A stretch of 7,730 nucleotides of DNA, from the NCBI GenBank assembly GCA_027484495.1, contig JAIXSW010000179.1, forward strand, positions 1-7,730, written 5' to 3'. Origin of the DNA: Gammaproteobacteria bacterium. GTDB taxonomy: Bacteria; Pseudomonadota; Gammaproteobacteria; Enterobacterales; Alteromonadaceae. Of this stretch, positions 6,344 through 7,730 are shown in pieces. The position numbers were made by a program, and so were the translations under genes. Position 1 is the first letter of the stretch; the number at the start of each line of letters is the position of its first letter. The notes beneath the pieces are model-generated. The model made no database searches, was not told where the DNA came from, and worked only from the letters and a program-made list of their open reading frames with translations.

Positions 6344-7170
6344 GTGGACTCCAGCGCCAGGTAATATCCGGTTTGATGCTCAAAGGTCGCGATGCTGCCC
6401 AGATCAACATGCCCTGCGACCAGACTCAGGTGTTTGTTGGCGAACCAGGCGACAAAGACATCGCGCCAGTGATCTTCGCGCGCAAACGCCAGTTCATTGG
6501 GTTTTTGCTTAAATTCAGCGCCGACGGCCCACTGCGGGTTTAACAGCATGACCGCCGAAAATTCGCTGACCCACTGGTAATCATCATTGCTGACGGTGCC
6601 AAAGCCAAGTAAGCCGGTTTGCTGGCCTTTGGTACCGCGCACAGTAGCATTGAGTAATATGTTGCGTCCCCATAAGGCGTCAAACCAGACTTTACTGGCG
6701 GCAACATAGATATCGGTACCGCTGTCGTGCCGGGCACCGACGGCTGCCGGGATGGCAAAATCAAGTTGTTTTTTCAGCTGCAGGCCAACACTGATCTGTG
6801 GCATCGCGCTGTACAGCAGTTCACCGGCGATTTTGTATTTCAGGCCGATGATTTGTTGGTTCAGTTCACCGCCCATCGTATCGAGTTTTAATTCCTGCCG
6901 GCCAAAACTCAGTTCGTATTTGTTGTCGTAGGACAGGCCAATGCCTTTGCTGTTCAGCGTAAAATCGTCAACACCCACCTGACTGGCGTAGCCCGTCACT
7001 GACCATTGGCCAGAGCTGCCATAGCCATTGATCACGGCCCAGGGCACGATGCCCCCTCCGGCAGCACCCTCGATACTGGTAGCACCGCCGGTGGCCAGTA
7101 CTTTGCTGCCGGCGGCCGCAACATTCAGGCTGCACAGTAATAATGCCGTACTCAGGAGCGGTTTTTTCAT
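6331..7170 (-). CDS. DUF3034 family outer-membrane beta-barrel protein
   Basis: A 279-residue predicted outer-membrane protein. A signal peptide (1-20, cleavage after NVAAA) precedes a GSKVLATGGATSIEGAAGGG opening that I recognise as characteristic of DUF3034. The remainder alternates polar and hydrophobic residues as expected for transmembrane beta strands, with family-like stretches GRNILLNATVRGTKGQQTGLL and AVGAEFKQKPNELAFAREDHWRD. It ends TWSF, a terminal Phe as used by the outer-membrane assembly machinery. The ATG at 7170 is preferred over an upstream TTG at 7221 because the signal peptide begins there, GAGG lies 4 nt upstream (7175-7178), and the ATG forms an ATGA overlap with the EAL gene stop. 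It is the middle gene of a three-gene coupled unit with the EAL protein and the globin lipoprotein. Transport or structural role is unknown. Confidence 0.88.
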   Translation of the reverse strand: MKKPLLSTALLLCSLNVAAAGSKVLATGGATSIEGAAGGGIVPWAVINGYGSSGQWSVTGYASQVGVDDFTLNSKGIGLSYDNKYELSFGRQELKLDTMGGELNQQIIGLKYKIAGELLYSAMPQISVGLQLKKQLDFAIPAAVGARHDSGTDIYVAASKVWFDALWGRNILLNATVRGTKGQQTGLLGFGTVSNDDYQWVSEFSAVMLLNPQWAVGAEFKQKPNELAFAREDHWRDVFVAWFANKHLSLVAGHVDLGSIATFEHQTGYYLALESTWSF

Positions 7171-7730
7171 GAAACCTCGGGAAACCATCTGGCATTGTTT
7201 TGCTGAAACTCGGCCAGCCAACCGGTCAGATCCGCGGCTTTCAGCGGTTTGGCAAAATAATAGCCTTGTACTTTGTCTATGCCGGCAGCCTGCAATTTGG
7301 CGAGACCGGCCAGATTTTCCAAACCTTCGGCGGTGACCAGTAAACCAAGACCATGCGCCAGCTCGGTAGTGGTCTGTACGATCAGCGCATCATTATGATT
7401 ATGTTCAATATCTTTGACAAAAGCCCGGTCAATTTTCACTTCATGGACCGGCAGGCGTTTCAGATAAGCCAGCGACGACTGACCGGTGCCGAAGTCATCA
7501 ATGGCCAGCTCAATACCCATTTCGCGTAACGTCTGCAGGTTCTGGATCACCTGCTCCGGGTCCTGCATCACTGCGCCTTCAGTAACCTCCAGCGCGAGTG
7601 CTGATGCCGGCAGCTGGTGCTGTGCCAACAACGCCGCGATTTGCCCCGGTAAGTCGCTGCTGAGCAAATCATAAGCCGATAAATTTACTGCAACCGTCAG
7701 TTCGATACCTTGTTGCCGCCATGCCGCCAA
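7167..7730 (-). CDS. EAL-domain cyclic-di-GMP phosphodiesterase, C-terminal part
   Basis: The frame is open at the right edge, so only the last 187 residues are seen and any leucine/TTG there is internal. Visible EAL motifs (numbering from the window edge) are VNLS (15-18), the LEVTE metal-ligand strand with Glu48, IDDFGTGQSSL (77-87) with both Asp, Lys99 in VKID, Glu135 in TAEGLE, and QGYYFAKP (155-162). All these catalytic positions are intact, so c-di-GMP hydrolysis to pGpG is expected; the EALxR signature itself and any sensory or GGDEF domain lie outside. The protein ends about 20 residues after the domain. Its stop TGA overlaps the ATG of the DUF3034 gene (7167-7170), implying translational coupling and a single transcript with the barrel and the globin lipoprotein. 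The promoter is outside the window. Confidence 0.93.
   Translation of the reverse strand: MAAWRQQGIELTVAVNLSAYDLLSSDLPGQIAALLAQHQLPASALALEVTEGAVMQDPEQVIQNLQTLREMGIELAIDDFGTGQSSLAYLKRLPVHEVKIDRAFVKDIEHNHNDALIVQTTTELAHGLGLLVTAEGLENLAGLAKLQAAGIDKVQGYYFAKPLKAADLTGWLAEFQQNNARWFPEVS

Noticed and set aside
7171..7221. Upstream start for the DUF3034 protein (TTG at 7221)
   Set aside because: It would place 17 polar residues before a well-formed signal peptide; the ATG at 7170 has an RBS and the ATGA junction.

Overview
The window is gene-dense bacterial chromosome from a Gram-negative. The mix of an outer-membrane barrel, lipoproteins, a GlyGly-CTERM surface protein, a TPR/GGDEF-like membrane protein and an EAL phosphodiesterase points to a gammaproteobacterium, most likely the Alteromonadales/Chromatiaceae group (Rheinheimera-like). 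That placement is inferred from gene families, not from a marker gene. There are eight genes (two cut by the window edges), almost no non-coding space, and no sign of insertion sequences, phage, CRISPR, tRNA or rRNA.

Left block (1-1143, minus strand): a two-gene unit. A choice-of-anchor H type exported protein with a C-terminal GlyGly-CTERM sorting tail (493-1143) overlaps, through TTGA, the start of an unrecognised exported protein that begins with TTG and runs off the left edge. A 104-bp divergent spacer separates it from an RluA-family pseudouridine synthase (1248-2075, plus).

Middle block (2119-5085, minus strand): a D-2-hydroxyacid dehydrogenase followed 24 bp later by a 656-residue TPR membrane protein. 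The TPR protein carries a degenerate GGDEF domain in its cytoplasmic part and ends in a short stretch resembling the first residues of an EAL domain. A 92-bp divergent region (5086-5177) holds candidate overlapping promoters and two alternative hairpins that could hide or expose the dehydrogenase ribosome binding site. On its other side is an orphan periplasmic solute-binding-like protein (5178-5930, plus) with a non-ATG start.

Right block (7730 down to 5921, minus strand): a tightly coupled three-gene unit, EAL phosphodiesterase (partial), then DUF3034 outer-membrane barrel (ATGA overlap), then a group I truncated haemoglobin lipoprotein (13-bp overlap). The last gene overlaps the convergent solute-binding gene by 10 bp. 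The physical linkage of c-di-GMP turnover, an outer-membrane barrel and an envelope-anchored globin is the most system-like arrangement here; its function is not known to me.
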